Shown: positions 52,346-62,151 of the stretch, piece after piece | How positions within the stretch are numbered: position 1 is the first letter of the stretch | Layout: every line of letters starts with the position of its first letter | From: Sphingomonas koreensis | GTDB lineage: Bacteria; Pseudomonadota; Alphaproteobacteria; Sphingomonadales; Sphingomonadaceae | Reading direction: 5' to 3' | Assembly (NCBI RefSeq): GCF_002797435.1 | Contig: NZ_PGEN01000001.1 | Span: 3,160,501-3,224,500, forward strand | Length of the DNA stretch: 64,000 nt | Notes under the pieces: model-generated | What the model saw: only the letters and a program-made list of their open reading frames with translations | The model's database searches: none | What the model was told of the DNA's origin: nothing | Position numbers and translations under genes: made by a program

Positions 52346-52750
52346 ATGAAGGTCCGCCAGAACCTCTATATTGATCGCGAGCTCAGCGAAGCGCTCGAAG
52401 CACTCGCCGCCAGTCCCGGCGCGAACAAGTCTCGGCTGGTCAACGACGCATTGGCGAGCTGGCTCGCGCGGCACGGTTCAAAGGAGGTCGATGACCTGCT
52501 CAAGGTCCGGCTCGACCGCATGTCGCGCGAGATCGGTTTGGTCCGCCGCGACATCGACGTGGTGCTTGAGAGCCTTGCGCTGTTCGTGCGCTACCAGCTG
52601 CTGGTCACGGCGCCCTTGCCCGAGGCCGACAGCGCGGCGCTCGCGATCGGGCTCGAGCGGTTCGAGAAATTTGTCGGCCAGGTCGGACGCCAACTTGCCA
52701 GCGGCAGGCGCACCCTCGGCCCCACCGAGCCATTGGAGAAGGGGTCGTGA
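52346..52750 (+). CDS. CopG-like ribbon-helix-helix protein
   Basis: This 134-aa protein begins KVRQNLYIDRELSEALEALAASPGANKSRLVNDALASWLARHG, a ribbon-helix-helix DNA-binding domain. The C-terminal half is helical and polar. A gene of this type commonly lies between traG and trbB in alphaproteobacterial elements and probably autoregulates the transfer operon. It overlaps trbB by 4 bases. Confidence 0.88.
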   Translation: MKVRQNLYIDRELSEALEALAASPGANKSRLVNDALASWLARHGSKEVDDLLKVRLDRMSREIGLVRRDIDVVLESLALFVRYQLLVTAPLPEADSAALAIGLERFEKFVGQVGRQLASGRRTLGPTEPLEKGS

Positions 52751-53745
52751 GCGGCGCGGCCGATACCGTGTCGGAAGGCCGGCGCCGCGCGATGCTGCGC
52801 ACTGCGATGGGGCCAGCTATCGCCGCAGCCCTCGCCGACCCGCTCGTACTCGAGGTGATGATAAACCCGGATGGCGCGCTGCGGCTCGATCGGCTGGGCG
52901 AAGGGCGGACCGATACCGGCATCCGCTTCGAGCCGGCCCAGGTCGAGCGCATTATTCGGCTCGTCGCCAGCCACGCCCGTATTGAGGTGCATGCTGCGTC
53001 GCCGATCGTCTCGGCCGAGCTGCCGCCGCATGGCGAAGGCGCTGGCGAGCGGTTCGAAGGCGTGCTGCCCCCGGTCAGCCTCGCGCCCTGCTTCTCGATC
53101 CGCAAGCCGGCGATTCGCATCTACACGCTGCTCGACTATGTCGCTGACGAGATCATGTCGGCCGAGATGGCGCGCCTGCTGTCGCTGGCTGTGGTCGAAC
53201 GCCGCAACATCCTCGTCGCCGGCGGCACCAGTTCGGGCAAGACGACGCTGGCCAACGCGCTGCTCGGCGAAATGGCGCATCTAGACGAGCGGGTGATCCT
53301 GATCGAGGACACGCGCGAGTTGCAGTCGCCTGCGCCCGATACCGTCGCGCTGCGCACCCGCGCCGGCCATGTCACCATGGCTGATCTGGTCCGCTCGACG
53401 CTGCGCCTGCGGCCCGACCGCATCATCGTCGGCGAGGTACGCGGCGGCGAGGCGCTCGATATGCTCAAGGCTTGGAACACCGGCCACCCCGGCGGAATCG
53501 CTACCGTCCATGCCAATAGCGCAGCCTCCGCGCTGCTGCGCATCGAGCAACTGATCCAGGAAGCCGTGGTCACCGTGCCCCGCCGGTTGATCGCCGATGC
53601 GATCGATCTGGTCGTGTTCATCGCCGGGCGGGGTTCGGCTCGCCGGGTGGACACGCTCGCACGCGTCGCCGGCCTCGATCCTGACGGCGACTACGCTCTT
53701 TTCGACCACCCCCTCGATTTCGCCCGCGCACCTCAAGGAGATTGA
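52747..53745 (+). CDS. trbB: TrbB conjugal transfer ATPase (VirB11 family)
   Basis: This 332-aa secretion ATPase starts at GTG 52747. Walker A is VAGGTSSGKTTLANALL (about 157-173), the Asp box is ILIEDTRELQ, and LRLRPDRIIVGEVRGGEALDML and GHPGGIATVHANSA are family motifs. Hexamers energise pilus and channel assembly at the inner membrane. It overlaps the CopG-like gene and lies two bases before trbC. Confidence 0.95.
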   Translation: MSGAADTVSEGRRRAMLRTAMGPAIAAALADPLVLEVMINPDGALRLDRLGEGRTDTGIRFEPAQVERIIRLVASHARIEVHAASPIVSAELPPHGEGAGERFEGVLPPVSLAPCFSIRKPAIRIYTLLDYVADEIMSAEMARLLSLAVVERRNILVAGGTSSGKTTLANALLGEMAHLDERVILIEDTRELQSPAPDTVALRTRAGHVTMADLVRSTLRLRPDRIIVGEVRGGEALDMLKAWNTGHPGGIATVHANSAASALLRIEQLIQEAVVTVPRRLIADAIDLVVFIAGRGSARRVDTLARVAGLDPDGDYALFDHPLDFARAPQGD

Positions 53746-53747
53746 CC

Positions 53748-54077
53748 ATGCGCCTGTCCGTATCTTGCCGCCCTCCGCTCCCCTTAGCTGCGCTTGCCTT
53801 CGGGCTGGCGATCGCCGTTTCCGCGCCGGCCCTCGCGAGTGGCTCCGGCATGCCCTGGGAGCAGCCGCTCCAGCAGGTGCTCGAATCGGTCCAGGGGCCG
53901 GTCGCCAAGATCATCGCGGTGATGGTGATCATCACCACCGGCCTGACACTCGCGTTCGGCGAGACCTCGGGCGGCTTTCGCCGGCTCATCCAGATCGTGT
54001 TCGGCCTGTCGATCGCGTTCGCCGCCTCCTCCTTCTTCCTGAGCTTCTTCAGCTTCGGCGGCGGGGCGCTGGTCTGA
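53748..54077 (+). CDS. trbC: TrbC/VirB2 pilin
   Basis: This 109-aa prepilin has a long signal sequence cut near APALASGSGMPWE, followed by two hydrophobic helices (VAKIIAVMVIITTGLTLAFG and LIQIVFGLSIAFAASSFFLSFF). It is the major subunit of the conjugative pilus and a likely substrate of TraF. Its stop overlaps the trbD start by one base. Confidence 0.92.
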   Translation: MRLSVSCRPPLPLAALAFGLAIAVSAPALASGSGMPWEQPLQQVLESVQGPVAKIIAVMVIITTGLTLAFGETSGGFRRLIQIVFGLSIAFAASSFFLSFFSFGGGALV

Positions 54078-54352
54078 TGTCGACTCGCGTCGGCCATCAC
54101 ATCGAAGGGTTTGAGGCAGCGATCCATGGCAGCCTCGGGCAGCCCATCCTGCTCGGCGGCGCGCCGCGCGGGCTGGCGATCGTCAACGGCACGATCGCCG
54201 CAGCGATCGGGCTGGGCCTCCAGCAATGGCTGGTCGGGCTGGCCCTCTGGGCGGTCGGGCACAGCGTCGCGGTGTTCGCAGCGCGCCGCGACCCGGACTT
54301 CGCGCCGGTCCTGCTCCGCCATCTCCGCCAGAGGAGCTATCTCGCATGCTGA
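54077..54352 (+). CDS. trbD: TrbD (VirB3-like) membrane protein
   Basis: This 91-aa inner-membrane protein has HIEGFEAAIHGSLGQPILLGGAPRGLAIVNGTIAAAIGLGLQQWL, the VirB3/TrbD pattern with two hydrophobic segments and the family phrase GAPR. It works with TrbE in pilus assembly. Its start overlaps the trbC stop and its end overlaps trbE by 7 bases. Confidence 0.92.
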   Translation: MSTRVGHHIEGFEAAIHGSLGQPILLGGAPRGLAIVNGTIAAAIGLGLQQWLVGLALWAVGHSVAVFAARRDPDFAPVLLRHLRQRSYLAC

Positions 54353-56790
54353 GCTTGCGCGAATATCGCCAGTGCGCCGACCGGCTCGCCGATCATCTCC
54401 CTTGGGCAGCGCTCGTCGCACCGGGCGTAGTGCTCAACAAGGACGGCAGCTTTCAGCGCACGCTTCGCTTCCGCGGGCCGGATCTGGAAAGCGCGACCGA
54501 GGCCGAACTGGTCGGCGCCTGCGCCCGCGCCAACAATGTGCTCAAGCGGTTCGGATCGGGCTGGGCCCTGTTCTTCGAGGCCGAGCGTGTCGAGGCGCTC
54601 GCCTATCCGGCGAGCGCCTTTCCCGATGCCGCTTCCTGGCTGGTCGACGAGGAGCGCCGCGCCACCTTCGAAGCAGAGGGCGCGCATTATGAAAGCCACT
54701 ATCACCTGACGCTCACCTTCCTGCCGCCGGCCGATGCGAGCGATGCTGCCGGCCGGTCGCTGGTCGAGCGCAACGAAGAGGTCGATGGTCGCGACTGGCG
54801 CATGGCGCTGGCCGGCTTCATCGCGGAGACCGACCGTGTGCTCGATCTCTTCGCGGGCTTCATGCCTGAGGTACGCGGGCTCTCCTCCGAGGAGACGCTT
54901 GCATATCTTCATGCCTGCATTTCGACCCGCTGCCAGCCGGTCGCGGTGCCCGAGACGCCGATGTATCTCGACGGGCTGCTCGCCGATACGCCACTGGTCG
55001 GTGGGCTGGAGCCGAAGCTCGGCGACCGGCATCTGCGTACCATCACCGTGCTCGGCTTCCCCAATATGAGCCGTCCGGGAATCCTCGACGCGCTGAACGC
55101 CTCGGACTTTGGCTATCGCTGGGTCACCCGCTTCATCGCGCTCGACAAGACCGACGCGACCAAGGCGCTGACCAGGATCCGGCGCCAATGGTTCAACAAG
55201 CGCAAGTCGATCACCGCGATGCTGCGCGAGGTGATGTACAATCAGCCGGCGCAGCTGCTCGATAGCGACGCTGACAACAAGGTTGTCGACGCCGACCAGG
55301 CTTTGCAGGCGCTCGGCGCAGATTATGTCGCGTTCGGCTATCTGACCGTCACGATCACCGTCTCGGACGTGGACCGTATGCGCGCCGACGAGAAGGTCCG
55401 CGCGGTCGAGCGGATCGTCAACGGCCTCGGCTTCACCTGCGTGCGCGAGGGCGTCAACGCGGTTGAGGCATGGCTGTCCTCACTGCCCGGCCACACCTAT
55501 GCCAATGTCCGGCAGCCGCTGGTCCATACCCTCAATCTCGCCCATCTGATGCCGCTCTCGGCGATCTGGGCGGGGCCGGTCACCAATGCCCATCTCGGCG
55601 GGCCGCCGCTACTGGTCGCTCAGACCGCGGGCACGACGCCGTTCCGCTTATCGACCCATGTCGGGGATGTCGGCCATATGCTGGTGGTGGGGCCGACCGG
55701 CGCGGGCAAGTCGGTGCTGTTGGCGCTGATCGCGCTGCAGTTCCGGCGCTATCCGAGTGCCCAGCTCTACATCTTCGACAAGGGCTTTTCCGCACGCGCC
55801 GCGGTGCTCGCTATGGGCGGCGCGCATCACGCGCTCGGCTTGGGAAGCGGCGCAGGGAAGGACGGAGGAAGTGGGCTCGCCTTTCAGCCGCTGCGGAAGA
55901 TCGACGATACCGATGAGCGTAGCTGGGCGGCGGAATGGATTGCAGCGCTGCTCGCGCACGAGAAGGTCCTCGTCACCCCGGAGGTCAAGGAAGCGGTCTG
56001 GTCGGCGCTGGGCTCGCTCGCCTCAGCACCGGTCGAGGAGCGGACGCTGACGGGGTTTACGCTGCTGCTCCAGTCGAATGCACTGCGGACCGCGCTGACC
56101 GCCTATACGCTCGATGGCCCTTATGGCCGGCTGCTCGATGCTGCCGAACAGGCGCTGGCGCTCTCCGATATCCAATGCTTCGAGACCGAGGCGCTGATGG
56201 CCCAGTCGGGTGTGGTCGCACCGGTCCTGACCTATCTGTTCCACCGGCTTGAGGAGCGCTTCGACGGTCGTCCGACGCTGCTGATCCTCGACGAGGCCTG
56301 GATCTTCCTCGACCATCCGCTGTTCGCCGCGCGCATCCGCGAATGGCTGAAGACGCTGCGCAAGAAGAACGTCGCGGTGCTGTTCGCGACGCAGAGCCTG
56401 GCCGATATCGCCGACAGCAGCATCGCGCCCGCGATCATCGAGAGCTGCCCGCAGCGCATCCTGCTTCCCAACGACCGGGCGATCGAGCCGCAGAGCCAGG
56501 CCGCTTATCAGCGCTTCGGACTCAATGCGCGGCAGATCGAGCTCGTCGCGCGGGCTACGCCCAAGCGGCATTACTATCTCCAGTCCGCCCGCGGAAATCG
56601 CCTGTTCGAGCTCGGCCTGGGACCGATCGCGCTCACCCTCTGCGGCGCCTCTGATCCGGACAGCCAGCAGCAGATCGATGCGCTGCTCACCGAACGTGGC
56701 GCAAGCGCCTTCGCCGCCGAATTCCTCGCCTCGCGCGACCTCGCATGGGCCGCCGCGCTGCTCGGCGACTTCATTCCCCCGGTTCGCTGA
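54346..56790 (+). CDS. trbE: TrbE/VirB4-type transfer ATPase
   Basis: This 814-aa ATPase starts at ATG 54346 (MLSLREYRQCADRL) with GAGGAGC upstream; the open frame before it is an artefact. CagE/TrbE N-terminal domain, then Walker A VVGPTGAGKSVLLALIALQF and Walker B PTLLILDEAWIFLD. It is the largest energy unit of the type IV secretion machine. Length fits the family. Confidence 0.95.
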   Translation: MLSLREYRQCADRLADHLPWAALVAPGVVLNKDGSFQRTLRFRGPDLESATEAELVGACARANNVLKRFGSGWALFFEAERVEALAYPASAFPDAASWLVDEERRATFEAEGAHYESHYHLTLTFLPPADASDAAGRSLVERNEEVDGRDWRMALAGFIAETDRVLDLFAGFMPEVRGLSSEETLAYLHACISTRCQPVAVPETPMYLDGLLADTPLVGGLEPKLGDRHLRTITVLGFPNMSRPGILDALNASDFGYRWVTRFIALDKTDATKALTRIRRQWFNKRKSITAMLREVMYNQPAQLLDSDADNKVVDADQALQALGADYVAFGYLTVTITVSDVDRMRADEKVRAVERIVNGLGFTCVREGVNAVEAWLSSLPGHTYANVRQPLVHTLNLAHLMPLSAIWAGPVTNAHLGGPPLLVAQTAGTTPFRLSTHVGDVGHMLVVGPTGAGKSVLLALIALQFRRYPSAQLYIFDKGFSARAAVLAMGGAHHALGLGSGAGKDGGSGLAFQPLRKIDDTDERSWAAEWIAALLAHEKVLVTPEVKEAVWSALGSLASAPVEERTLTGFTLLLQSNALRTALTAYTLDGPYGRLLDAAEQALALSDIQCFETEALMAQSGVVAPVLTYLFHRLEERFDGRPTLLILDEAWIFLDHPLFAARIREWLKTLRKKNVAVLFATQSLADIADSSIAPAIIESCPQRILLPNDRAIEPQSQAAYQRFGLNARQIELVARATPKRHYYLQSARGNRLFELGLGPIALTLCGASDPDSQQQIDALLTERGASAFAAEFLASRDLAWAAALLGDFIPPVR

Positions 56791-56815
56791 CCCTCTAACC
56801 GAAAGGAGAACACCC

Positions 56816-57571
56816 ATGTCCCAGCGAAACCTCCGCCGACACTTCTCGAAGTATCTCGTCGCCACAGCGCTCGCGCTCGGCAGCGCCGGTTCGCTCGGCA
56901 TGGCGCTACATGCGCCGCCGGCGCGGGCGCAGATCACCGTGTTCGATCCGTCGAACTATTCGCAGAACCTGCTCACTGCGGCGCGAACGCTCCAGCAAAT
57001 CAACAACCAGATTCAATCGCTCCAGAACCAGGCAACGATGCTGACGAACCAGGCGAAGAATCTGAGCCGGATCGACTTCCCCGAACTCCAGGCGCTGACC
57101 CGGACACTACAGCAGATCGACCGGCTGATGGGCCAGGCGCAAGAGATCGGCTTTCGGGTCGATAATGTCGACAGCGAGTTCCGGCGGCTGTTTCCGCAGA
57201 GCTTCGACCAGGCGCTGACCACCAACGATCTTGTCGTCGGTGCCCGGACTCGCCTCGACACCTCGGTCGCCGCGTTCAATCGGACGATGCAGGTGCAGGC
57301 GCAGGTTGTCGGCAATGTCGCTGCCGATGCACAGGCGCTCGCCGCGATCGTGGCGAAGAGCCAGGGCGCCGAGGGCGGACTCCAGGCGCAACAGGCGACC
57401 AACCAGTTGCTGGCGCTCACCGCCAAGCAGCAGTTCCAGATCCAGAACATGATGGCGGCGCAGTACCGTGTCGAGACGCTCGAAGCGTCGCGCCGCGCTC
57501 AGGCCCAGGCCGAGGCGCAGGCCGCCACTCGAAAGTTCCTCGGCAACGGCACGGCCTACCACCCTCGCTAG
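56816..57571 (+). CDS. trbJ: TrbJ (VirB5-like) periplasmic transfer protein
   Basis: This 251-aa protein is called from ATG 56816 with AAAGGAG upstream. A signal peptide ends PPARAQ, then helical, Gln-rich coiled-coil segments follow (AARTLQQINNQIQSLQNQATMLTNQAKNL and AQAQAEAQAATRKF). It is the VirB5-type minor pilin or adhesin. The usual small trbK entry-exclusion gene is not evident after it. Confidence 0.9.
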   Translation: MSQRNLRRHFSKYLVATALALGSAGSLGMALHAPPARAQITVFDPSNYSQNLLTAARTLQQINNQIQSLQNQATMLTNQAKNLSRIDFPELQALTRTLQQIDRLMGQAQEIGFRVDNVDSEFRRLFPQSFDQALTTNDLVVGARTRLDTSVAAFNRTMQVQAQVVGNVAADAQALAAIVAKSQGAEGGLQAQQATNQLLALTAKQQFQIQNMMAAQYRVETLEASRRAQAQAEAQAATRKFLGNGTAYHPR

Positions 57572-57691
57572 GGGCCTCCCGTCCGAGCGTGACGGCGGGC
57601 GCTGCCCTCGGTTCGCCGTCACCCCGCGGGGCGCGTCTCCGGTTCCCCGAGCGCGCTCCGCGGGACTTCTCCCCGCCGACAGGAAATGACC

Positions 57692-58996
57692 ATGACCGAC
57701 CTCAACGTCATCGACCAGTTCCTGCAGGCGTTCATTCGCTACATCGACAGCGGGTTCGGCTTGCTGGGCGGCGATGTCCATTTTCTGGCGGCGACGCTGA
57801 TCGGCATCGACATCACGCTGGCGGGCCTGTTCTGGGCGCTGGGCGGCGAACAGGATGTGATGGGGCGCTTCCTTAAGAAGATCCTCTATGTTGGCGCGTT
57901 CGCCTTCATCCTGAACAGCTTCCCAACCCTCGCGACGATCGTGTTCAACTCGTTCGCTGCGGCCGGGCTGACCGCGGGCGGCGGCACCATCTCGGCCGAC
58001 GATCTGCTCAAGCCGGGCAGGCTGGCCGGAACGGGATTCTCCGCTGCCTGGCCGCTGCTCGAGCAGGTCTCGCAGCTTCTCGGCTTCACGACCTTCTTCG
58101 ACAATTTCCTGACGATCGCTGTGCTGCTCTTCGCCTGGGTGCTGGTGATCCTGTCGTTCTTCATCCTCGCGATCCAGCTGTTCATCACGATCCTGGAGTT
58201 CAAGCTGACCACCTTGGCCGGCTTCGTGCTGGTGCCCTTCGCGTTGTGGAACCGCACCAGCTTCCTCGCCGAGCGCGTGCTGGGAAGCGTTGTCAGCTCA
58301 GGCATCAAGGTGATGGTGCTCGCCGTTATCGTTGGGATCGGTTCGAACTACTTCAACGATTTCGTCGGATCCCTACAGGGTCAGGAGCCCGATATCGGGA
58401 AGGCGATGAGCCTGGCGCTCGCCGCACTCACCTTGTTCGGACTCGGCATTTTCGGTCCGAGCATTGCGACCGGCCTGGTCTCCGGTGCGCCTCAGCTCGG
58501 CGCCGGCGCGGTCGCCGGCACGGCGCTCGGTGCCGCCGGCGTCGTTGCGCTGGGTGGTGGTGCCGCCCTTGCCGGTGGACGTGCCATCGGAGGGGCCGCT
58601 CTGGGTGCGGTCCGTGCTGGCACATCGATGGGCTCGGCAGCGTCGACTGCCTACAAGCTCGGCCAGGAGAGCACGGGCTCCACCAGCGTCGGCACCGGGC
58701 TCAAGGGGGTTGCGAGCGCGGCGGGCAGCGCATTGCGCAATCGCGCCGCCGGGGCTTTCGGTATCGGCGAGGCCGCGGCTTCGGGTCGCCAGGCAGCTTT
58801 CGACGCGCTTGCCCACCGGCAGACGCCCGCCACCAGCGGATCCGATCAGGCCGCCGAGCACCAGCCGGCCTGGGCGCAGGCACTGCGCCGCCAGCAGGAT
58901 GCGCGCCATCATCGCCAGGTCGTCGCCCACACCCTGCGCGAGGGCGATCGCGGCGGCGCGTCGGCAACCCCTGACATCAAGGAAAAGGAGGACTGA
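57692..58996 (+). CDS. trbL: TrbL (VirB6-like) channel protein
   Basis: This protein is about 434 aa. ATG 57692 has AGGAA at a good distance; ATG 57686 is two codons upstream. Six or more helices are followed by a Gly/Ala-rich region (LGAGAVAGTALGAAGVVALGGGAALAGG) and a polar C-terminus. It forms the inner-membrane pore of the transfer channel. It ends three bases before trbF. Confidence 0.93.
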   Translation: MTDLNVIDQFLQAFIRYIDSGFGLLGGDVHFLAATLIGIDITLAGLFWALGGEQDVMGRFLKKILYVGAFAFILNSFPTLATIVFNSFAAAGLTAGGGTISADDLLKPGRLAGTGFSAAWPLLEQVSQLLGFTTFFDNFLTIAVLLFAWVLVILSFFILAIQLFITILEFKLTTLAGFVLVPFALWNRTSFLAERVLGSVVSSGIKVMVLAVIVGIGSNYFNDFVGSLQGQEPDIGKAMSLALAALTLFGLGIFGPSIATGLVSGAPQLGAGAVAGTALGAAGVVALGGGAALAGGRAIGGAALGAVRAGTSMGSAASTAYKLGQESTGSTSVGTGLKGVASAAGSALRNRAAGAFGIGEAAASGRQAAFDALAHRQTPATSGSDQAAEHQPAWAQALRRQQDARHHRQVVAHTLREGDRGGASATPDIKEKED

Positions 58997-58999
58997 GCG

Positions 59000-59818
59000 A
59001 TGCTCTTCAAGCGAAGCGTCCAGCGCTACGGGCGAACGCCCGAACCCGACACGCCCTTTCATCGTGCCGGCCAGCTCTGGGACGAGCGGATCGGATCGGC
59101 GCGCGTCCAGGCGCGCAATTGGCGGCTGATGGCCTTTGGCGGACTGGCGCTCACTACGGCCATGTCGGGCGCGCTGATATGGCAGTCGCTGCAGAGTCGG
59201 GTGACGCCCTATGTCGTCGAGGTCGATCGCCTCGGCGAGGCACGCGCGATCAGCGAAGCCGAGGCTGGGCATCGCCCTACGGACCCCCAGATCTCCTGGC
59301 ATCTGGCCCGCTTCATCGAGAAGGTGCGCTCAGTCTCGCTCGACCCGGTGCTGATGCGGCGCGACTGGCTATCGGCCTATGACTTCGCCAGCCAGCGTGG
59401 CGCGGTGTTCCTCGGTGACTATGCGCGGTCGGCGAACCCGTTCGGTGCCATTGGCCAAAAGACGGTATCGGTTCAGGTCACGAGCGTGGTCCGTGCGTCG
59501 GATCAGTCATTTCAGGTGAAGTGGATCGAGACCGCCTTCGACCGGGGCGCGCAGGCGGGAACCTCGCACTGGACCGGCATCCTGACCGTCAAGCTCAAGC
59601 CGCCCGCATCGGCGGAGGTGCTGCGCAAGAATCCGCTCGGCCTCTATGTCGATGCGATCGACTGGAGCCGCGAGATCGAGCCGGCGGCCAACCCGGCGGT
59701 CTCGTCGCGAGCAGCCGCGCGCCCGGTGCAACCGGCCCCCGAAGTTTCGATCACCGCCGCGACTGATGGCGCCGCCTCGGCGAGCCCAATCCCTGCCAAT
59801 CCGGAGAATCGGCAATGA
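59000..59818 (+). CDS. trbF: TrbF (VirB8-like) assembly protein
   Basis: This 272-aa protein has a cytoplasmic N-terminus (NPDTPFHRAGQLWDERIG-type opening), one membrane helix (about 42-62) and a VirB8-like periplasmic domain (VTPYVVEVDRLGEARAISEAE, LYVDAIDWSREI). It nucleates channel assembly. A Pro/Ala-rich tail follows. It overlaps trbG by 4 bases. Confidence 0.93.
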   Translation: MLFKRSVQRYGRTPEPDTPFHRAGQLWDERIGSARVQARNWRLMAFGGLALTTAMSGALIWQSLQSRVTPYVVEVDRLGEARAISEAEAGHRPTDPQISWHLARFIEKVRSVSLDPVLMRRDWLSAYDFASQRGAVFLGDYARSANPFGAIGQKTVSVQVTSVVRASDQSFQVKWIETAFDRGAQAGTSHWTGILTVKLKPPASAEVLRKNPLGLYVDAIDWSREIEPAANPAVSSRAAARPVQPAPEVSITAATDGAASASPIPANPENRQ

Positions 59819-60696
59819 AACGCCCCAGCAACTTGCCCACGCTGTTTGCGGTGGCGATTGTCTTGATCGTACCCACCAGCACCTTTGCGCAGCGTTCAAG
59901 CGCCGCCAATGCTCCCCAGCGGACGACATCGACGATCGCCGCGGCAAACCGGGCCGCAACGCGCGAACCGTCTCCGCTGGCCTTTCTCAATGCCGCTGCG
60001 GTCATGCCCTATGCCGAAGGCGCGATCTATCAGGTCTACACCACGCCGGAACGCGTGACCGACATCGTGCTTGAGCCCGGTGAGGTGCTGGGCGCGGTGG
60101 CGAGCGGCGACACGGCGCGCTGGGTGATCGGCGATACCACGAGCGGCGCAGGTGGCAGCAAGCGCGTCCATATCCTCGTGAAGCCCTATGCTGCGGGTCT
60201 CTCCACCACTCTCGTCATCACCACGGATCGGCGGACCTATCATCTCGCGCTCACCAGCGCGCGCAGCGTCGGCATGTCGGCGCTGAGCTGGACCTATCCG
60301 CAGGATGCGTTGCTGGCGATCCAGCGAACCGAGGAAGCGGCGGCTGCGGCTACCCCGGTGGCCGCCGGACTCGACGTCGATCAGCTCCATTTCAACTATG
60401 CCATCTCCGGGGATACGCCGCGATGGCGGCCGTTGCGCGCGTTCGACGACGGCAGGCAGACCTATATCGAGTTTCCTGCGAGCCTGGCGGTCGGGGAAGC
60501 GCCGCCGCTGTTCCTCGTTGGCGCGAAGGGCGAGGCGCAGCTGGTCAACTACCGCCTGCGCGGACGCTATTATGTGGTCGACAGGATCTTCGACGTTGCC
60601 GAGCTCCGCCTCGGCGCCAAGCGCCAGGAGATCGTCCGGCTTACCCGCATCGATGAAGCCGGGCGCCGCGGTCGGACGAAGGGGAGAGCGTCGTGA
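59815..60696 (+). CDS. trbG: TrbG (VirB9-like) outer-membrane core protein
   Basis: This 293-aa protein has a signal peptide (VLIVPTSTFAQ) and the VirB9 domain: GAIYQVYTTPERVTDIVLEPGE, SGDTARWVIGD and HILVKPYAAGLSTTLVITTDRRTYHL. The C-terminal half contains the beta-sandwich that binds the VirB7/B10 core. It overlaps trbF and trbI by 4 bases. Confidence 0.94.
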   Translation: MKRPSNLPTLFAVAIVLIVPTSTFAQRSSAANAPQRTTSTIAAANRAATREPSPLAFLNAAAVMPYAEGAIYQVYTTPERVTDIVLEPGEVLGAVASGDTARWVIGDTTSGAGGSKRVHILVKPYAAGLSTTLVITTDRRTYHLALTSARSVGMSALSWTYPQDALLAIQRTEEAAAAATPVAAGLDVDQLHFNYAISGDTPRWRPLRAFDDGRQTYIEFPASLAVGEAPPLFLVGAKGEAQLVNYRLRGRYYVVDRIFDVAELRLGAKRQEIVRLTRIDEAGRRGRTKGRAS

Positions 60697-61922
60697 CTGC
60701 AGAAATCGCTGAGGCGCCCGACGGCGCCGCTTCCATGAGGTCGCCGAAGGTGGATCCCGAGACCCTGGTGCTGCGCGCCCGGCCCGGACGCGCGATCCGC
60801 TTTAAGCGCGGCGTGATCGTGTCGCTCGCCGCGATCGCCGTCGCCGGCGTCGTCGGCACGGCTTGGTTCGCGCTCGAGCCTCGCGCGCTGCATCTCGCCG
60901 CGGACGGCGACGACAAGAACCTCGCGGCCAAGGCGCCGACCGATACACTGGGCGCGCTGCCGGCGAGCTACGATACAGTGCCGAAGCTGGGGCCGCCGCT
61001 GCCCGGAGATTTGGGCAAACCCATCCTCGATCGTCAGCGCCAGCTTGCTGGCGAGGGGATACCACCAGTTCCGCCGGTATCGGCAGTACCGCAAACCGCC
61101 GACGACGCCCGCCAGCGCCGGGCTGCGGAACTCAAGGCGGCGCGTGAATCCGGATTGCTGATCCAGACCGCCGGCCAGCAAGCGCAGGGCGGACCGATGC
61201 CGGCGGGTCCGACGCCGGGACCGCCGCGGTCTGGTGAACAGATCGCCAAGGTCGCAGTCGATGCCGAGCGCGATCCCAACGGCCAGGAGCGCAAAGCCGA
61301 TTTTATCCGTACCCCCGGCAATGCTGCCGACATCAACCCGCATGCGGTGACGCCGCGTCCATCGCCGTTCACCCTGTCTACGGGCAGCGTGATCTCGGCA
61401 AGCCTGATCACCGGCCTGAGATCGGACCTGCCGGGTCTCGTGACCGCGCAAGTAACCGAGCGGGTCTTCGACAGCGCGACTGGCAATATCCTGCTGGTAC
61501 CGCAGGGTGCCCGGCTCATCGGCGCATACGACAACGTCGTCGCGTTCGGGCAATGGCGGGCACTGGTCGTATGGCAGCGGATCATCTTCCCCGACGGTAG
61601 TTCGATCCGCCTGGACAACGCGCCGGCCACCGATCCGTCGGGCTATGCCGGGCTAGCCGACAAGGTCGATTTCCATACCTGGGCGCTGCTCAAGGGCGTG
61701 GTGCTGTCGACCCTGCTCGGCGTTGGTTCGGAATTGCAGTTCAGCGGTGAGAGCGATCTGGTCCAGGCCGTGAGGCAGTCGACCCAGCAAAGCGTCTCGC
61801 GCGCCGGCGATCAACTCACTTCGCGGAATCTGCAGATCCAACCGACGATCACCATTCGCCCGGGCGCACCCGTCCGGCTGCTGGTGCATCACGACCTGAT
61901 CCTGAAACCCTGGATGGAGTAA
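60693..61922 (+). CDS. trbI: TrbI (VirB10-like) channel scaffold
   Basis: This 409-aa protein has a short cytoplasmic N-terminus, one membrane helix (about 38-60), a Pro-rich periplasmic linker and the VirB10 beta-barrel domain (LSTGSVISASLITGLRSDLPG, GNILLVPQGARLIGAYDN, FPDGSSIRLDN, GVGSELQFSG). It spans the envelope and senses ATP use in the core complex. Its stop overlaps the DUF2274 start by one base. Confidence 0.95.
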   Translation: MTAEIAEAPDGAASMRSPKVDPETLVLRARPGRAIRFKRGVIVSLAAIAVAGVVGTAWFALEPRALHLAADGDDKNLAAKAPTDTLGALPASYDTVPKLGPPLPGDLGKPILDRQRQLAGEGIPPVPPVSAVPQTADDARQRRAAELKAARESGLLIQTAGQQAQGGPMPAGPTPGPPRSGEQIAKVAVDAERDPNGQERKADFIRTPGNAADINPHAVTPRPSPFTLSTGSVISASLITGLRSDLPGLVTAQVTERVFDSATGNILLVPQGARLIGAYDNVVAFGQWRALVVWQRIIFPDGSSIRLDNAPATDPSGYAGLADKVDFHTWALLKGVVLSTLLGVGSELQFSGESDLVQAVRQSTQQSVSRAGDQLTSRNLQIQPTITIRPGAPVRLLVHHDLILKPWME

Positions 61923-62146
61923 TGGCGATGGCGGACCTACGTCTTCCGCGGCTTCCCGACCGCACCCCGGTGAAGATCAGCATCCAGGTGCCCCCGCACC
62001 TCTTCGCCGATCTCACGCGATACGCAGCGCTCTACAAGGAGGCCTATAGCCAGGAAGAGGCCGTCGCCGACCTGATCCCGTCCATGCTGACCGCCTTCCT
62101 CGACAGCGACCGGGCCTTCGCGAAAGCCCGGTCGGGTGGGAAGTGA
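61922..62146 (+). CDS. DUF2274 family protein
   Basis: This 74-aa protein has LPDRTPVKISIQVPPHLFADLTRYAALYKEAYSQEEAVADLIPSMLTAFL, the DUF2274 pattern, which reads like a ribbon-helix-helix-type small protein. It is nearly always the gene after trbI in alphaproteobacterial elements. Function is unknown. It overlaps trbI and the following HTH gene or ends next to it. Confidence 0.9.
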   Translation: MAMADLRLPRLPDRTPVKISIQVPPHLFADLTRYAALYKEAYSQEEAVADLIPSMLTAFLDSDRAFAKARSGGK

Positions 62147-62151
62147 CCGCC